Shown: positions 43,610-52,405, counted from the stretch's first letter. The stretch: DNA of 64,000 nucleotides from Pyxidicoccus parkwaysis (GCF_017301735.1 NZ_CP071090.1:6190001-6254000), one strand, 5' to 3'. Program-made: numbers and translations. Notes: a model not told the origin generated them from the letters alone.

Positions 43610-44542
43610 ATGCGGCTGACGGTCATCCATCAAGGGCAGGCACTGTTCTTCGAAGCTCCAGGTCCGGCGAGCGCGGCGGTGCCCTTGCCGGCAAACACGT
43701 TGGCCGCGTGCGCGGGCGAGGACGAGGTCTGTTTGCTCCGAGCCAGCGGTGAAGTGCAGCGGCTGACCACGGACGGAACCGTCACGACCCTGCGCCGTGT
43801 CGAGCTGCCAGTGGACCTCGAGCTCGCGGCGATCTCAGGCAATGGTGCGTTGGTGTTGGTGAGCACACGCTCGGGCAAGAGCTGCCGTGTGCTGCGGGAG
43901 GAACAGGGGCAGTGGATGCCGGTGGACACGCCGGAGTGGTTCCGCGGGGTCAACGGCCTGAGCTGCGCGGCGGACGGGCAGAGCTTCGCCTACGCCTACG
44001 TGACGGAGCAGCCGTATAGCGAGGACGGCAGCTACGGCCATCCCCTGGCCGGGGTCGCGGTCTTCTCCGCGAACGGAGCCGTGCTGGCCGAGGAGTGGGA
44101 CGTCCGCGAGCGTTTCGAGGAGCCACCCCGCGTACGCCTGGCCTGGGGGCTTGGAGGAGAGCCGCTCGTGGAGTCGCGGGCCTACACAGCCCAGGGAGAC
44201 GGCGACGTGTCGGGACACTGGGGCCGCTCCGTGGGTGGCCCTCTTCGTTCCGGGCCGGGGGACGTTCCGCTCTGCGATGCAGAGGCTCCGCCCGAGCTCT
44301 ACGACGTGCACTCCGCCAGGGCCGGCCTGCCCACCGTCTCCCCGGATGGGGACCGCGCGGGCGCGCTCGACATGAACGGGGACGCTTGGGTCTTCGAACG
44401 CTCATCGCGGCGCCGGTGCCGCATGGCCTCCGATGCCATCGCCATCGACCTGCGCAAACCCTCCCTGCTGGGCTGGGTCACCCGGGAGCGGGTCTGGCGG
44501 CGGGAGCCGCCTTCCTCTTTCGAGTGGGAAGCCGTGTCGTGA
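43610..44542 (+). CDS. Beta-propeller-like hypothetical protein
   Basis: The 310-residue protein begins MRLTVIHQGQALFFEAPG and contains repeated strand-turn units (CLLRASGEVQRLTTDGTV, SCAADGQSFAYAYV, PTVSPDGDRAGALDMNG) typical of WD40/TolB-like propellers. I see no signal peptide or enzyme motif. The start is uncertain; a TTG at 43556 is the upstream limit. It follows the TIR pair by 126 nt on the same strand, so it could be a third component, although the gap argues for a separate gene. Confidence 0.65.
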   Translation: MRLTVIHQGQALFFEAPGPASAAVPLPANTLAACAGEDEVCLLRASGEVQRLTTDGTVTTLRRVELPVDLELAAISGNGALVLVSTRSGKSCRVLREEQGQWMPVDTPEWFRGVNGLSCAADGQSFAYAYVTEQPYSEDGSYGHPLAGVAVFSANGAVLAEEWDVRERFEEPPRVRLAWGLGGEPLVESRAYTAQGDGDVSGHWGRSVGGPLRSGPGDVPLCDAEAPPELYDVHSARAGLPTVSPDGDRAGALDMNGDAWVFERSSRRRCRMASDAIAIDLRKPSLLGWVTRERVWRREPPSSFEWEAVS

Positions 44543-44571
44543 GGACCTGAGCGGGGAGCGGCGGCAGGCCT

Positions 44572-44613
44572 CGCGATAGACATTGCGAACTGCGGGGCGC
44601 AATGTCTATCGCG
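44572..44613. repeat. Perfect 16-bp inverted repeat with 10-nt loop
   Basis: Arms CGCGATAGACATTGCG (44572-44587) and CGCAATGTCTATCGCG (44598-44613) are exact complements. The element lies between two convergent genes and has lower GC than its surroundings. It can be a bidirectional terminator or a relic of a palindromic mobile element; no T-run follows. Confidence 0.9.
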
Positions 44614-44630
44614 CCGCGCCAGGTCAAGAA

Positions 44631-44873
44631 TCAAAAATCATAGCAGGGCAGCCCTGCATTGCGCGGAGCGCAGATGCCCACGTAGGGGTCCAGGGGCTGG
44701 ATGGCACAGCACTCGCCATCTGGCCCCCACGGGTTTTCACACTCGAGCGAGCTGGTGCAGTACCTTGGCGTCTGGGACACGGGCCCGGTGCCGTGGATGG
44801 ACAGCGCGAAACCACTGCTCGCGGACAAGAGAAACACAGTCGCGACGAAGAGGGACTGCTTCGACAGCTTCAT
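44631..44873 (-). CDS. Small secreted cysteine-containing protein
   Basis: The 80-residue protein starts at an ATG at 44873 with GGAGG 11 bases upstream. A signal peptide (LFVATVFLLSASSGFA) precedes a mature peptide of about 55 residues with six cysteines (CTSSLEC, GECCAI, ICAPRNAGLPC). The Cys pattern C-x5-C-x9-CC-x11-C-x8-C suggests a disulphide-stabilised fold such as a knottin-like peptide. I do not recognise the family. It may act outside the cell. Confidence 0.7.
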   Translation of the reverse strand: MKLSKQSLFVATVFLLSASSGFALSIHGTGPVSQTPRYCTSSLECENPWGPDGECCAIQPLDPYVGICAPRNAGLPCYDF

Positions 44874-44925
44874 GGAGAGACCTCCGGTGCTGTGGAAATG
44901 GCGCCAGAAGCCTAACATCTGAGAC

Positions 44926-45013
44926 GTGAAGAAGACGAAGCCAGGCTACCTCTGGACCTTCCTCACCCAGACGCAATGGGGTGAGTGGCTCAGGTCCGCG
45001 CGCTGGACATGAA
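44926..45013 (+). pseudogene. Possible IS66-type transposase fragment
   Basis: A short open stretch reads VKKTKPGYLWTFL, like the KTKxGYLW block of IS66 transposases, then runs out of similarity and stops. The rest of 44919-45171 holds no convincing gene. Confidence 0.25.
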
Positions 45014-45171
45014 CGAGGTGCGCAAGCAGCTCGTGACGCGAGAGGCCGGGCAGCAGCCCGGCGGCGCCCCCAGGCCTGACGCCAGCGACCAAATGTAGCG
45101 GTTAGCCACGATTTCCGGGGCCCCCTGTCCGGGGCAATCATCCACGCTCCCCTCTCACCCGGAGCTTTCCC

Positions 45172-45459
45172 ATGCACCGTCTCCTCCTGGCCGCTGTCTC
45201 CCTCGTCTCCATGCTCCCCGCCACGAGCTTCGCGGCGGTCGCTTGCGGGGTCATTTGCAACAGCGGGAGCGCAAGCTGCAGCACGCCCTGCCTCGAGCTC
45301 CGCCTCACGACTTGTGGGGCAGCAGGCTACAGCTGCGATATGGCTCCCGTCGCCGCGCCCAACATCACCGAGGCCGAGTCCCAGCAGGCGGAGGAATCCG
45401 ACCTGGTATGCAGCGAGGCACGACCCGACGCCGAGCAGGCCACCACCGCCGAGAGCTGA
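45172..45459 (+). CDS. Small secreted cysteine-rich protein
   Basis: The 95-residue protein has an ATG with GGAG upstream and a clear signal peptide ending ATSFA. The mature part has a cysteine-rich head (ACGVICNSGSASCSTPCLEL, LTTCGAAGYSCD) and an acidic Ala/Glu-rich tail containing one more Cys. There are eight cysteines in total. The family is not recognised. It sits among insertion-sequence relics, so it may be recently acquired. Confidence 0.65.
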   Translation: MHRLLLAAVSLVSMLPATSFAAVACGVICNSGSASCSTPCLELRLTTCGAAGYSCDMAPVAAPNITEAESQQAEESDLVCSEARPDAEQATTAES

Positions 45460-45510
45460 GCGCGGAGCCTGAGCCCGGGCCCTTCGCCCCAAGGGCCCGA
45501 GCCAGCTATT

Positions 45511-45747
45511 GGAGTGTCCGCGAAGTAATCCAACATAGTCCGCGGCGGTGCCGCTCGAACCACGCTGCGCCGCTACCGCCACGTGCGCGGCCTCGTGACG
45601 CCACCTCACGCCTCATGGCTCAACCAGGCCGAGTTGCTGCTGCGGGCTTTCAGTGCGCACTACCTGCAGCGCGGCGACTGGAAGCGCCGCTCCGACTTCA
45701 TTGCCCACCTCGATGCAAGCTGGCCCGAGTACAACCGCCTCGTGTAG
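45511..45747 (+). pseudogene. IS630-family relic: left end joined to transposase C-terminus
   Basis: The terminal sequence GGAGTGTCCGCGAA starts at 45511. It is joined within about 30 nt to a C-terminal transposase fragment containing RYRHVRGLVTPPHASWLNQAEL and ending at the TAG at 45745. The WLNQ(A/V)E motif carries the last catalytic acid of IS630 transposases. The N-terminal and middle parts are deleted. Confidence 0.75.
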
Positions 45748-45761
45748 AGGTAGGCGGCGGG

Positions 45762-45880
45762 TCTTGGCGTATGTGAAGGGAGCAGCAGGGGTGAGAGCGA
45801 TACTGGAGCACCTGGTATTGCCCACGGCGAGTGCGCACCTGGCCCCCGCGCGAGGGCCGCCCCAGAGCGCCTGGTGTTGA
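45762..45880 (+). pseudogene. IS91-like transposase C-terminal fragment
   Basis: The frame ending at 45880 reads GAAGVRAILEHLVLPTA followed by APARGPP, like the extreme C-terminus of IS91-type transposases (…ILEHLGLPT…). No intact transposase is present. It directly follows the IS630 relic. Confidence 0.5.
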
Positions 45881-46121
45881 AGCTCAAGCCGCCACAGCAA
45901 GCCAAGAAAGCCAGGCCCCTGCAGCGCCCCGCCTGGGAAGGCGGCTGGGCTGGGCAGGCGTGTGTCTGCTGGAGATGAAGGGCTTCTGCGAAGGCCCGGA
46001 GTGCGGCTCACGGGCTCCCCGTCAGCGTCCCTCACCTCCCGCTCTGCTCCCGTCCGCTACGCCCAATGCGGTAGGCTAAGCACATCGTCGAGGGAGGCCT
46101 TTCGGCCGTCAGGTGGACATC

Positions 46122-46622
46122 ATGCCAGCCACGCTCCACGTCATCTTCGGGCCCTGCGGCGCGGGGAAGACCACCTACGCCCACGCCCTGGCGCGCCGCG
46201 AGGGCGCCGTCGCCTTTGTCCTCGACGCGTGGGGCGCGCGCCTGTTCGGCCCCGACGTCCAGGGTCCCCTCGACTTCTCGTGGATGGTGGAGCGCCTCGG
46301 CCGCTGCGAGGCGTTGATCTGGTCGACCGCCGCCGACGTGCTGGCCGCCGGGACTTCGGTGGTCCTCGACATCGGCGCGATGCGCCGCGCCGACCGGGCG
46401 CGCATCGGCCAGATCGCCCAGGAGAAGGGCCTGCCGCTCAAGTGGCACTTCGTCGACGCGCCGCAGGACGTCCGCCGCGCCCGCGTCGCCGGCCGCAACA
46501 CCGCTAAGGGCGAGACCTTCGTCCACGAGGTGACGCCGCAGATGTTCGAGCTCCTCGAAGGACTCTACGAGGCGCCGGCGCCGGCCGAGTTGGAGGGCGT
46601 GCTGGTGAGCGTGACCGACTAG
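46122..46622 (+). CDS. P-loop kinase/ATPase, zeta-toxin-like fold
   Basis: The 166-residue protein has Walker A GPCGAGKTT (about 8-16), a Walker-B-like VVLDIGAMRR and a C-terminal lid with DVRRARVAGRN. It belongs to the small AAA/zeta-toxin/nucleoside-kinase-like group in which substrate cannot be read from sequence; phosphorylation of a small molecule is likely. The ATG at 46122 has AGGTGG upstream; a GTG at 46113 is the alternative. It lies between two IS630 relics, and the second begins 2 nt after its stop codon, which suggests capture by transposition. Confidence 0.8.
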   Translation: MPATLHVIFGPCGAGKTTYAHALARREGAVAFVLDAWGARLFGPDVQGPLDFSWMVERLGRCEALIWSTAADVLAAGTSVVLDIGAMRRADRARIGQIAQEKGLPLKWHFVDAPQDVRRARVAGRNTAKGETFVHEVTPQMFELLEGLYEAPAPAELEGVLVSVTD

Positions 46623-46623
46623 T

Positions 46624-46915
46624 GGAGTGTCCGCGAAGAAAGTCGACATAGTGCGTGGCGCGCCGGCCGCGCATTCTGCTGGCCATGGCCGACCCGGACA
46701 CCGTCGTGCAGGACCTGGCCGAGCACTTCGGTCTGGACCGCACCAGCATCTGGAGCTTGTGCCGACGTTACGAAGCCTCGGGGGCCTTCGCGGTATGGGA
46801 TGCTCCTCGTTCTGGCCGCCCATCGCGGCTCTCCCCCCTGCAGCTGGTAGAAGTGGAGCAACTGGACTGCTGTGAGCCGGCGGGAGTGGGCCTGTACATG
46901 ACCCAGTGGAGCTAG
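46624..46915 (+). pseudogene. IS630-family relic: left end and transposase N-terminus
   Basis: The same terminal sequence as at 45511 (GGAGTGTCCGCGAAG) starts at 46624. The fragment encodes the N-terminal helix-turn-helix (DTVVQDLAEHFGLDRTSIW) and SRLSPLQLVEVEQLDCCEPAGVGL, ending at a TAG at 46913 before the catalytic core. It complements the C-terminal relic upstream and has the same orientation. Confidence 0.75.
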
Positions 46916-47457
46916 AGCCCCGAGCCTGCTCCATCCGTCGAAAGCAGGCTGTAGACCCGGAGGCTGATGTAGCGGCCGTCCTTCATCTCGCAGTCACGCA
47001 GGGTGCCCTCATGGCGGAACCCCATGCGCTCCAGGAGCCGATTGCTGGCCGTGTTCCCTTCCTCCACCAGCGCTTCGATGCGGTGAATGCCTTTTTCCCG
47101 CTGCATGTAGCAAAGCAGCGCGGGCATCACTTCCGTGAGGATGCCCTGCTTCCAGAACCGGGGGAGCAACCAGTAGCCAAGCTCGGCTTTCCGATGCTGG
47201 GCTTGATAGTGATTGAACCCGATGGCCCCCAGGGCTTCCTGACTCTGCCTGCTGACAATCTTCCACCACTGCCCGGTCCCATCCCGCTCCAGGGCTTCGA
47301 AGAAAGCCATCTGGGCCTGGGTGGCTTCGAGTGAATCGTACCGGACCCCGTAGAAGGGAATCACCTGCGGGTGGCTCAGGCCTTCGAAGATGAAGGGCCG
47401 GTCCTCGGGCTCTATCCGCTGCAGGGTGAATCGGTCCGTTGTCAGGGGCGGAGGCAT
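46912..47457 (-). CDS. GNAT acetyltransferase (RimJ/RimL-like)
   Basis: The 181-residue protein starts at an ATG at 47457, behind GGGG; a GTG at 47475 would add six residues. It has the GNAT pattern ALGAIGFNHYQAQHRKAELGYWLLP, then GILTEVMPALLCYMQREKGIHRIEALVEEGNTASNRLLERMGF, with the acetyl-CoA-binding and motif B regions in order. RimJ/L-like enzymes acetylate protein N-termini or small amines. The stop codon overlaps the end of the IS630 relic, so the gene may have been trimmed by insertion. Confidence 0.92.
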   Translation of the reverse strand: MPPPLTTDRFTLQRIEPEDRPFIFEGLSHPQVIPFYGVRYDSLEATQAQMAFFEALERDGTGQWWKIVSRQSQEALGAIGFNHYQAQHRKAELGYWLLPRFWKQGILTEVMPALLCYMQREKGIHRIEALVEEGNTASNRLLERMGFRHEGTLRDCEMKDGRYISLRVYSLLSTDGAGSGL

Positions 47458-47486
47458 GCCCCGGCACTGAACCACAAAAGGCCGCG

Positions 47487-48611
47487 CTACGCGCCGGGAG
47501 CCCAGCGCATCGCCAGGAACCGCAACATGCGCAGGTGCCGTTCCTGGAAGTCATCCACGTGGCCGCCTTCGAACACGTGGTGCCGGAAGGGAATCCCATG
47601 GGCCGCGAGCGCGCGGTCGAACGCCTCCGCGCCGAGGAAGGTCTCCTCGCTGCCCCTATCCATGTACAGCGTGTCGAGCGCGCCCAACGCGGCGTGGTGC
47701 TTTTGCAGCAGCGTGAGCGGGTCCTCTTCCAGCCACCGCCGCCACACCGGGTCGTCGTCGCGTCCGCTCTCGAACGGCAGCGCGAGGAAGAGCGGGGGCC
47801 GTGAGCGGTCTGAAGAGTATGCAGCGGCCTTGGCGTAGATGGACGCCACCGTCCAGGCCCCATCGAACGGGTACAGCGCCGCGAGCTCTTCGGCGTTGCG
47901 CGCCACGGGCTTGTGCGCCAGTGCGTTCCGGTACAGCGCCTTGCGCTGGTCGATGGCCAGCGGGCTCGCGCTCAAGGTGCCGACGCTGGAGAACACGCCC
48001 GGGTACTTCATGGCCAGCTTGATGGCGCCGTGCCCGCCCATCGAGAAGCCGGCAATCGCGCGCCAGGTCGCATCGGCGCGAGTCCGGTACCGCGCATCCA
48101 CCGCACCCACGATTTCACGCACCACGTAGGTCTCGAAGTCACCAATCGTCGGCGAGCGCGCGTAGTAGCTCCCGCCCAGCGAGGTCGTCCCATCCACCGC
48201 GACGAGGATGAATTCGGGCAACGCGCCCTCCTCCATCTCGCGAAACGCGGCGCGCTGCACCCCCACGGCGCCCAGGTGCCCGTCCTTCCGCGGCCCCAGG
48301 CCATGGAGGAGGTACACCACCGGAAACCTGCGCTCGGGGGCGCTGAAGTACGACGGCGGAAGCAGCACGCCCAGCTCCCGCTTCGGTGAATCCCCCAGCA
48401 GATTTCCGTCGAGGGCGCGGCTGTCGAGCCTCACAAATTCGAGGTGCCGCGGCAGCTCGGCATCACCCCGGACGAAGTCCAGGGGCAGCGCTCCCAGGCC
48501 CCAGCCCCGCTCCGATGGCGCCGTCACACCGAAGAAGCGGACCAGCGCGAAGGGAATCGCCACGAGCGTCAGTCCGGCTGCGATGAGTACGAGTGCGATG
48601 TGGCGTGACAT
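47487..48611 (-). CDS. Membrane-anchored or exported esterase D/mycolyltransferase-type hydrolase
   Basis: The 374-residue protein has an N-terminal hydrophobic segment (LVLIAAGLTLVAIPFAL) without a clear cleavage site. It has the esterase fold of the putative esterase/antigen 85 group: PVVYLLHGLG (oxyanion region), catalytic Ser in IAGFSMGGHGA, and a terminal HHVFEGGHVDDF that supplies the His. The preserved GFSMGG suggests a functional enzyme cleaving acyl esters at the cell envelope. It is 29 nt upstream of the GNAT gene on the same strand, so the two may be cotranscribed, with the esterase gene first. Confidence 0.88.
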   Translation of the reverse strand: MSRHIALVLIAAGLTLVAIPFALVRFFGVTAPSERGWGLGALPLDFVRGDAELPRHLEFVRLDSRALDGNLLGDSPKRELGVLLPPSYFSAPERRFPVVYLLHGLGPRKDGHLGAVGVQRAAFREMEEGALPEFILVAVDGTTSLGGSYYARSPTIGDFETYVVREIVGAVDARYRTRADATWRAIAGFSMGGHGAIKLAMKYPGVFSSVGTLSASPLAIDQRKALYRNALAHKPVARNAEELAALYPFDGAWTVASIYAKAAAYSSDRSRPPLFLALPFESGRDDDPVWRRWLEEDPLTLLQKHHAALGALDTLYMDRGSEETFLGAEAFDRALAAHGIPFRHHVFEGGHVDDFQERHLRMLRFLAMRWAPGA

Positions 48612-48829
48612 GCGGACCTCACCTGCTCAGGAGGTGTCGAATGCGAAGCCCATGCCGCCGGATTGAGCACTCTACCCGCCCGAGCATGACACGCCGTGGA
48701 CGGGGCGGAACGCCACGGGGGCATTGCACGTTGCGGTGGCCGGTCGCCTGCCTGCTGGCGCGAATCACCCGGTGCCGGGCCGCAAGACTTCTTCCTGGAA
48801 AAGCTGGATTCCAAGTAAGAACGAGCCCC

Positions 48830-50533
48830 ATGACTCCTTCCCCCTGCACCACCGTACGCCCGCGAGGCGCGGCGATGTTCGTCGTTCTCGGTCTGCTCAC
48901 CCTGGCCCTGCCCGCCTTCGCGGGTGGGCGCTACTACAACCACTCGGGAAGCATCGAGACGAGTCACCCCAACTGGATGAATGCGTTCCCGGACTCGACG
49001 AGCCTCGCGTCCATGTCCCTGCCCGGAACGCATGACACCATGGCGTTCACGAACGCTGGCGGAGACCTGACGCAGACCCAGTCCCTGAACCTGCGGGCCC
49101 AGCTCGACGCGGGCCTCCGGGCGCTCGACATCCGCTGCCGCCACATCGACGACGCCTTCACCATCCATCACGGTGTCGTCTACCTGAACGTCAACTTCAC
49201 GGATGTCCTGACCACCGCCGTCCAGTTCCTGAACGCGAACCCTCGGGAGACGCTCGTGATGCGCGTGAAGAAGGAGCACACGGAGGAGAACGTCACCCGC
49301 AGCTTCGCGCAGACGTTCGAGTGGTACCGGAACCAGCCCGCCTTCAATCCCTACATCTGGCGAGGGAACTGGGTGCCCACCCTGGGCGAGGTGCGCGGGA
49401 AGATTGTCATCCTGGACGACTTCAGCGGCGGGACATACGGCATCCCCTGGTCGTCGCTGGCCCTCCAGGACGACTGGACCGTGCCCACCATCTTCGACAT
49501 CGACGACAAGTGGAACAAGGTCCGCGCCCACCTGGATGCAACGAACACGGGCTCTCCCTCCACGCTGTATGTGAACTTCCTGAGCGGCTCGTCAGCAGGG
49601 GCCTACCCCAACGCGGTGGCGGGTGGCGTGGGCGCGACTCGCGGGGTCAATGACTTCGCCATCGACTACCTGGTGGGCGCCCATGTCCAGCGCGCGGGAA
49701 TCCTGATGATGGACTTCCCGGGCGCGGGGCTCATCGATGCCATCCTGGCCCTCAACTACCGGATGCTACCCGCCTCGAGCAGCCTTCCCGCCGACCTCTC
49801 CACCATCTTCAGGAACATCTCCTACACCCTCGGAGGCGATGCCGAGAGTCGCTGGTATGGCATCCGCGACTTCATCCACAACGCCGCGCCGGGACGGAAC
49901 TGGCACTTCATGGCCCTGAAGCAGTCCTGGGGCGCATGGATGCACTACGACGGCACCTTCCTCCAGTCCGACGCCATGGATGGCTACACCCATCTCGCCT
50001 TCACCTCGCGCACGGTGACGAGCGCGGTCAGCAAGAGCGCCCTGGAAAGCTATGTGAATGGGCAGTTGAGCAGCCTGTCTGGGAACACGGCGGACCGGGC
50101 CACCCAGCTCTTCAACCGCGTGAAGGCGCGCTATCCCTTCCAGTCCTGGTCTGTCGTGGTGAAACAGGCCCCCGGCGGGCTCAGTAACTGGGCGTATGCG
50201 GATTATGGAAAGGCCGCCAAGCTCACGCTGGGCGACTACACCTACGCCGTTCAGGGCTACTCCGCGCAGGATGGCGTGTACCTCTACGAGCACGCGAACT
50301 TCGAGGGCAACGTGGTGCGCCTCACCTCGAGCGTGGGCCGGCTCGGCGACCTCGGCTTCAATGACATCCTGTCCTCCATCGACATCATCGGCCCGTACGT
50401 GGGGACCTTCTGTGAGCACATCGACCTGACCGGCCGATGCTTCAGCACGTCCCAGGCCGTGAGCAACGTCGGCAACGTCGCGGGCGGCCCCTGGAACGAC
50501 GTGGTCAGCTCCGTGGGAGTCAGCATCCGCTGA
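48830..50533 (+). CDS. Secreted PI-PLC with C-terminal beta/gamma-crystallin domain
   Basis: The 567-residue protein has a signal peptide (VLGLLTLALPAFA). The phosphatidylinositol-specific phospholipase C domain shows both catalytic histidines: in SLPGTHDTMAF and in AFTIHHGVVYL. The last ~90 residues form a beta/gamma-crystallin domain: YEHANFEGNVVRL and CFSTSQAV Greek-key arms with the calcium-binding signatures NDILSSI and NDVVSSV. Crystallin domains also form protein S of the Myxococcus spore coat. Calcium would stabilise the domain or tether the lipase to a surface. The substrate is likely a phosphoinositide or GPI-type lipid of prey. Confidence 0.92.
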   Translation: MTPSPCTTVRPRGAAMFVVLGLLTLALPAFAGGRYYNHSGSIETSHPNWMNAFPDSTSLASMSLPGTHDTMAFTNAGGDLTQTQSLNLRAQLDAGLRALDIRCRHIDDAFTIHHGVVYLNVNFTDVLTTAVQFLNANPRETLVMRVKKEHTEENVTRSFAQTFEWYRNQPAFNPYIWRGNWVPTLGEVRGKIVILDDFSGGTYGIPWSSLALQDDWTVPTIFDIDDKWNKVRAHLDATNTGSPSTLYVNFLSGSSAGAYPNAVAGGVGATRGVNDFAIDYLVGAHVQRAGILMMDFPGAGLIDAILALNYRMLPASSSLPADLSTIFRNISYTLGGDAESRWYGIRDFIHNAAPGRNWHFMALKQSWGAWMHYDGTFLQSDAMDGYTHLAFTSRTVTSAVSKSALESYVNGQLSSLSGNTADRATQLFNRVKARYPFQSWSVVVKQAPGGLSNWAYADYGKAAKLTLGDYTYAVQGYSAQDGVYLYEHANFEGNVVRLTSSVGRLGDLGFNDILSSIDIIGPYVGTFCEHIDLTGRCFSTSQAVSNVGNVAGGPWNDVVSSVGVSIR

Positions 50534-50633
50534 CCACCCTCCGAGCGGGGAGGCGGAGGCCCGCGTGGAGCGCTCGCCGTGCATTGCCTCGGGCGAACGC
50601 GGGCCCACGCTTGGGGGGTGGTGGGAGGTCTCC

Positions 50634-52355
50634 ATGCGTGCCCCCGTGCTGCTCGCCTTCACCCTGTCGATGCTTCTCCTGCCGGGCTCGGATGCCAGGT
50701 CGCCCGTCGCCCGCCTGGGCTCGCAGGAGGAAGCCGGCGCACGTGCGCACGAACAGCACGACACACCGCCCCAGGAGCTGACCCTGTCCTCGCTCGCCGA
50801 GGGCGCCATCCTCTTCGACAACCTGGGCACCTGGCACCGCCCGGTGACGACCACGTCGAAGGAGGCCCAGGCGTACTTCGACCAGGGGCTGCGCCTCGCC
50901 TATGCCTTCAACCATGACGAGGCCGCACGCTCGTTCGCCCGGGCCGCCCAGCTCGACCCCACCTGTGCCATGTGCTTCTGGGGCGTGGCCCTGGTGCTCG
51001 GGCCCAACTACAACGTCCCCATGCTCCCGGACCGGGCCGCGGTCGCCTGGGAGGGCGTGCGCAAGGCGCAGGCGCTCGCTCCCCGGGTGACTCCCGTGGA
51101 GCAGGCCCTCATTGGCGCGGTGAGCCGGCGCTACGCGGGGCCGGAGCCTCGCTCGCCCGTGGAGATGAAGCCCTTCAGCGAGGCCTACGCCAATGCCATG
51201 CGCGACGTGGCCCGGCGCTTCCCCGAGGACCTCGACGTGCAGGTGCTCTTCGCCGAGTCGCTGATGGACCTCAACCCCTGGAAGCTTTGGACGCTCGACG
51301 GCAAGCCGGCGCCGGGCACGGAGGAGATTGTCTCCCGGCTGGAGTCAGTGCTCGCGCGGGAGCCGAACCATCCCGGGGCCAACCACTACTACATCCATGC
51401 GGTGGAGGCCTCCGGCCACCCCGAGCGCGCGTTGCCCTCGGCACGGCGGCTGCCGGGGTTGATGCCGGGGGCCGGGCACGTGGTGCACATGCCGGCGCAC
51501 ATCTACCAGCGCGTGGGCATGTACGCGGAGGCCTCGGAGGCCAACCGGCGCGCCGTCGCGGCGGACGAGGCCTACCTGCGACAGGTGAAGCCCATCGGGT
51601 ACTACCCCATGTACCTCGCGCACAACTGGGGGTTCCTCGCGTTCTCCGCCTCCATGGAGGGCCGCGGCGAGGAGTCGGTGCGGGCGGCGCGGGCGTCGGC
51701 GAGCGTGTTGCCTCCGGAGATGCTGGGGATGATGCCCGGCATGGACTTCTTCGTCTCCGAGCCCCTGCTCGCCATGGTGCGCTTCGGAAGGTACGACGAG
51801 CTGCTCGCCGAGCCCCGGCCGGACGCGAAGTACCCGGTGCACCTGGGCCTGTGGCTGCACGCACATGGGCTGGCGCTGGCCGCGAAGGGTCGGTTCGACG
51901 AGGCGCGCGCGGACCATGACGAGTTGGTGAAGCTCGCCGCCGGGGCACCCGCGGACCTGCCGGCCGGCAACAACACCGCGAGGGACGTGTTGAACGTGGC
52001 GGCTCTCGTGCTGGAAGCGTCCCTCGCCGAACGGCAGCGGCATTCCGACGCGCTGGAGCGCTGGGACGCCGCGGTGAAGGCCGCGGACACGCTGGCCTAC
52101 TCGGAGCCCAGCGACTGGTTCTATCCAGTGCGCCACTACCAGGGCGCGGCGCTGCTGGACGCGAAGCGGTGGAAGGAAGCGGAGGCCGTCTATCGCGAGG
52201 ACCTGCGCCGCAATCCCGGCAATGGCTGGGCGCTCTTCGGACTGGCACAGGCGCTGGAGGGACAGGGCCGGAGCGCCGAGGCGGCCCAGGTGCGGCAGCA
52301 GTTCGAGAAGGCGTGGGCGCATGCCGACTTCCGCCTGACGCGCACCGCGCTGTGA
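50634..52355 (+). CDS. Exported TPR-repeat protein
   Basis: The 573-residue protein has an ATG with GGGAGG upstream and a signal peptide (VLLAFTLSMLLLPGSDA). It has TPR units at the N-terminal part (AYFDQGLRLAYAFNHDEAARSFARAAQLDPT) and at the C-terminus (WKEAEAVYREDLRRNPGNGWALFGLAQALEGQG), with a central helical region of HYYIHAVEASGHPERAL type. The CAMCFWG and AHIYQRVGMYAEASEANRRAV segments match the common bacterial family of large TPR exoproteins of unknown role. It probably acts as a periplasmic scaffold. It follows the PI-PLC gene by 100 nt. Confidence 0.85.
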   Translation: MRAPVLLAFTLSMLLLPGSDARSPVARLGSQEEAGARAHEQHDTPPQELTLSSLAEGAILFDNLGTWHRPVTTTSKEAQAYFDQGLRLAYAFNHDEAARSFARAAQLDPTCAMCFWGVALVLGPNYNVPMLPDRAAVAWEGVRKAQALAPRVTPVEQALIGAVSRRYAGPEPRSPVEMKPFSEAYANAMRDVARRFPEDLDVQVLFAESLMDLNPWKLWTLDGKPAPGTEEIVSRLESVLAREPNHPGANHYYIHAVEASGHPERALPSARRLPGLMPGAGHVVHMPAHIYQRVGMYAEASEANRRAVAADEAYLRQVKPIGYYPMYLAHNWGFLAFSASMEGRGEESVRAARASASVLPPEMLGMMPGMDFFVSEPLLAMVRFGRYDELLAEPRPDAKYPVHLGLWLHAHGLALAAKGRFDEARADHDELVKLAAGAPADLPAGNNTARDVLNVAALVLEASLAERQRHSDALERWDAAVKAADTLAYSEPSDWFYPVRHYQGAALLDAKRWKEAEAVYREDLRRNPGNGWALFGLAQALEGQGRSAEAAQVRQQFEKAWAHADFRLTRTAL

Positions 52356-52405
52356 CGAGCGGCGCGGCCTTCAGCTCACCCCTCGGAGCGAGACGCCAGA
52401 CTCTC

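Noticed and set aside
46122-46622. Kinase gene as a transposase-associated IstB-type ATPase
   Set aside because: It lacks IstB/DnaA-like motifs and has a small-molecule-kinase-like P-loop and lid. IS630 elements have no accessory ATPase.
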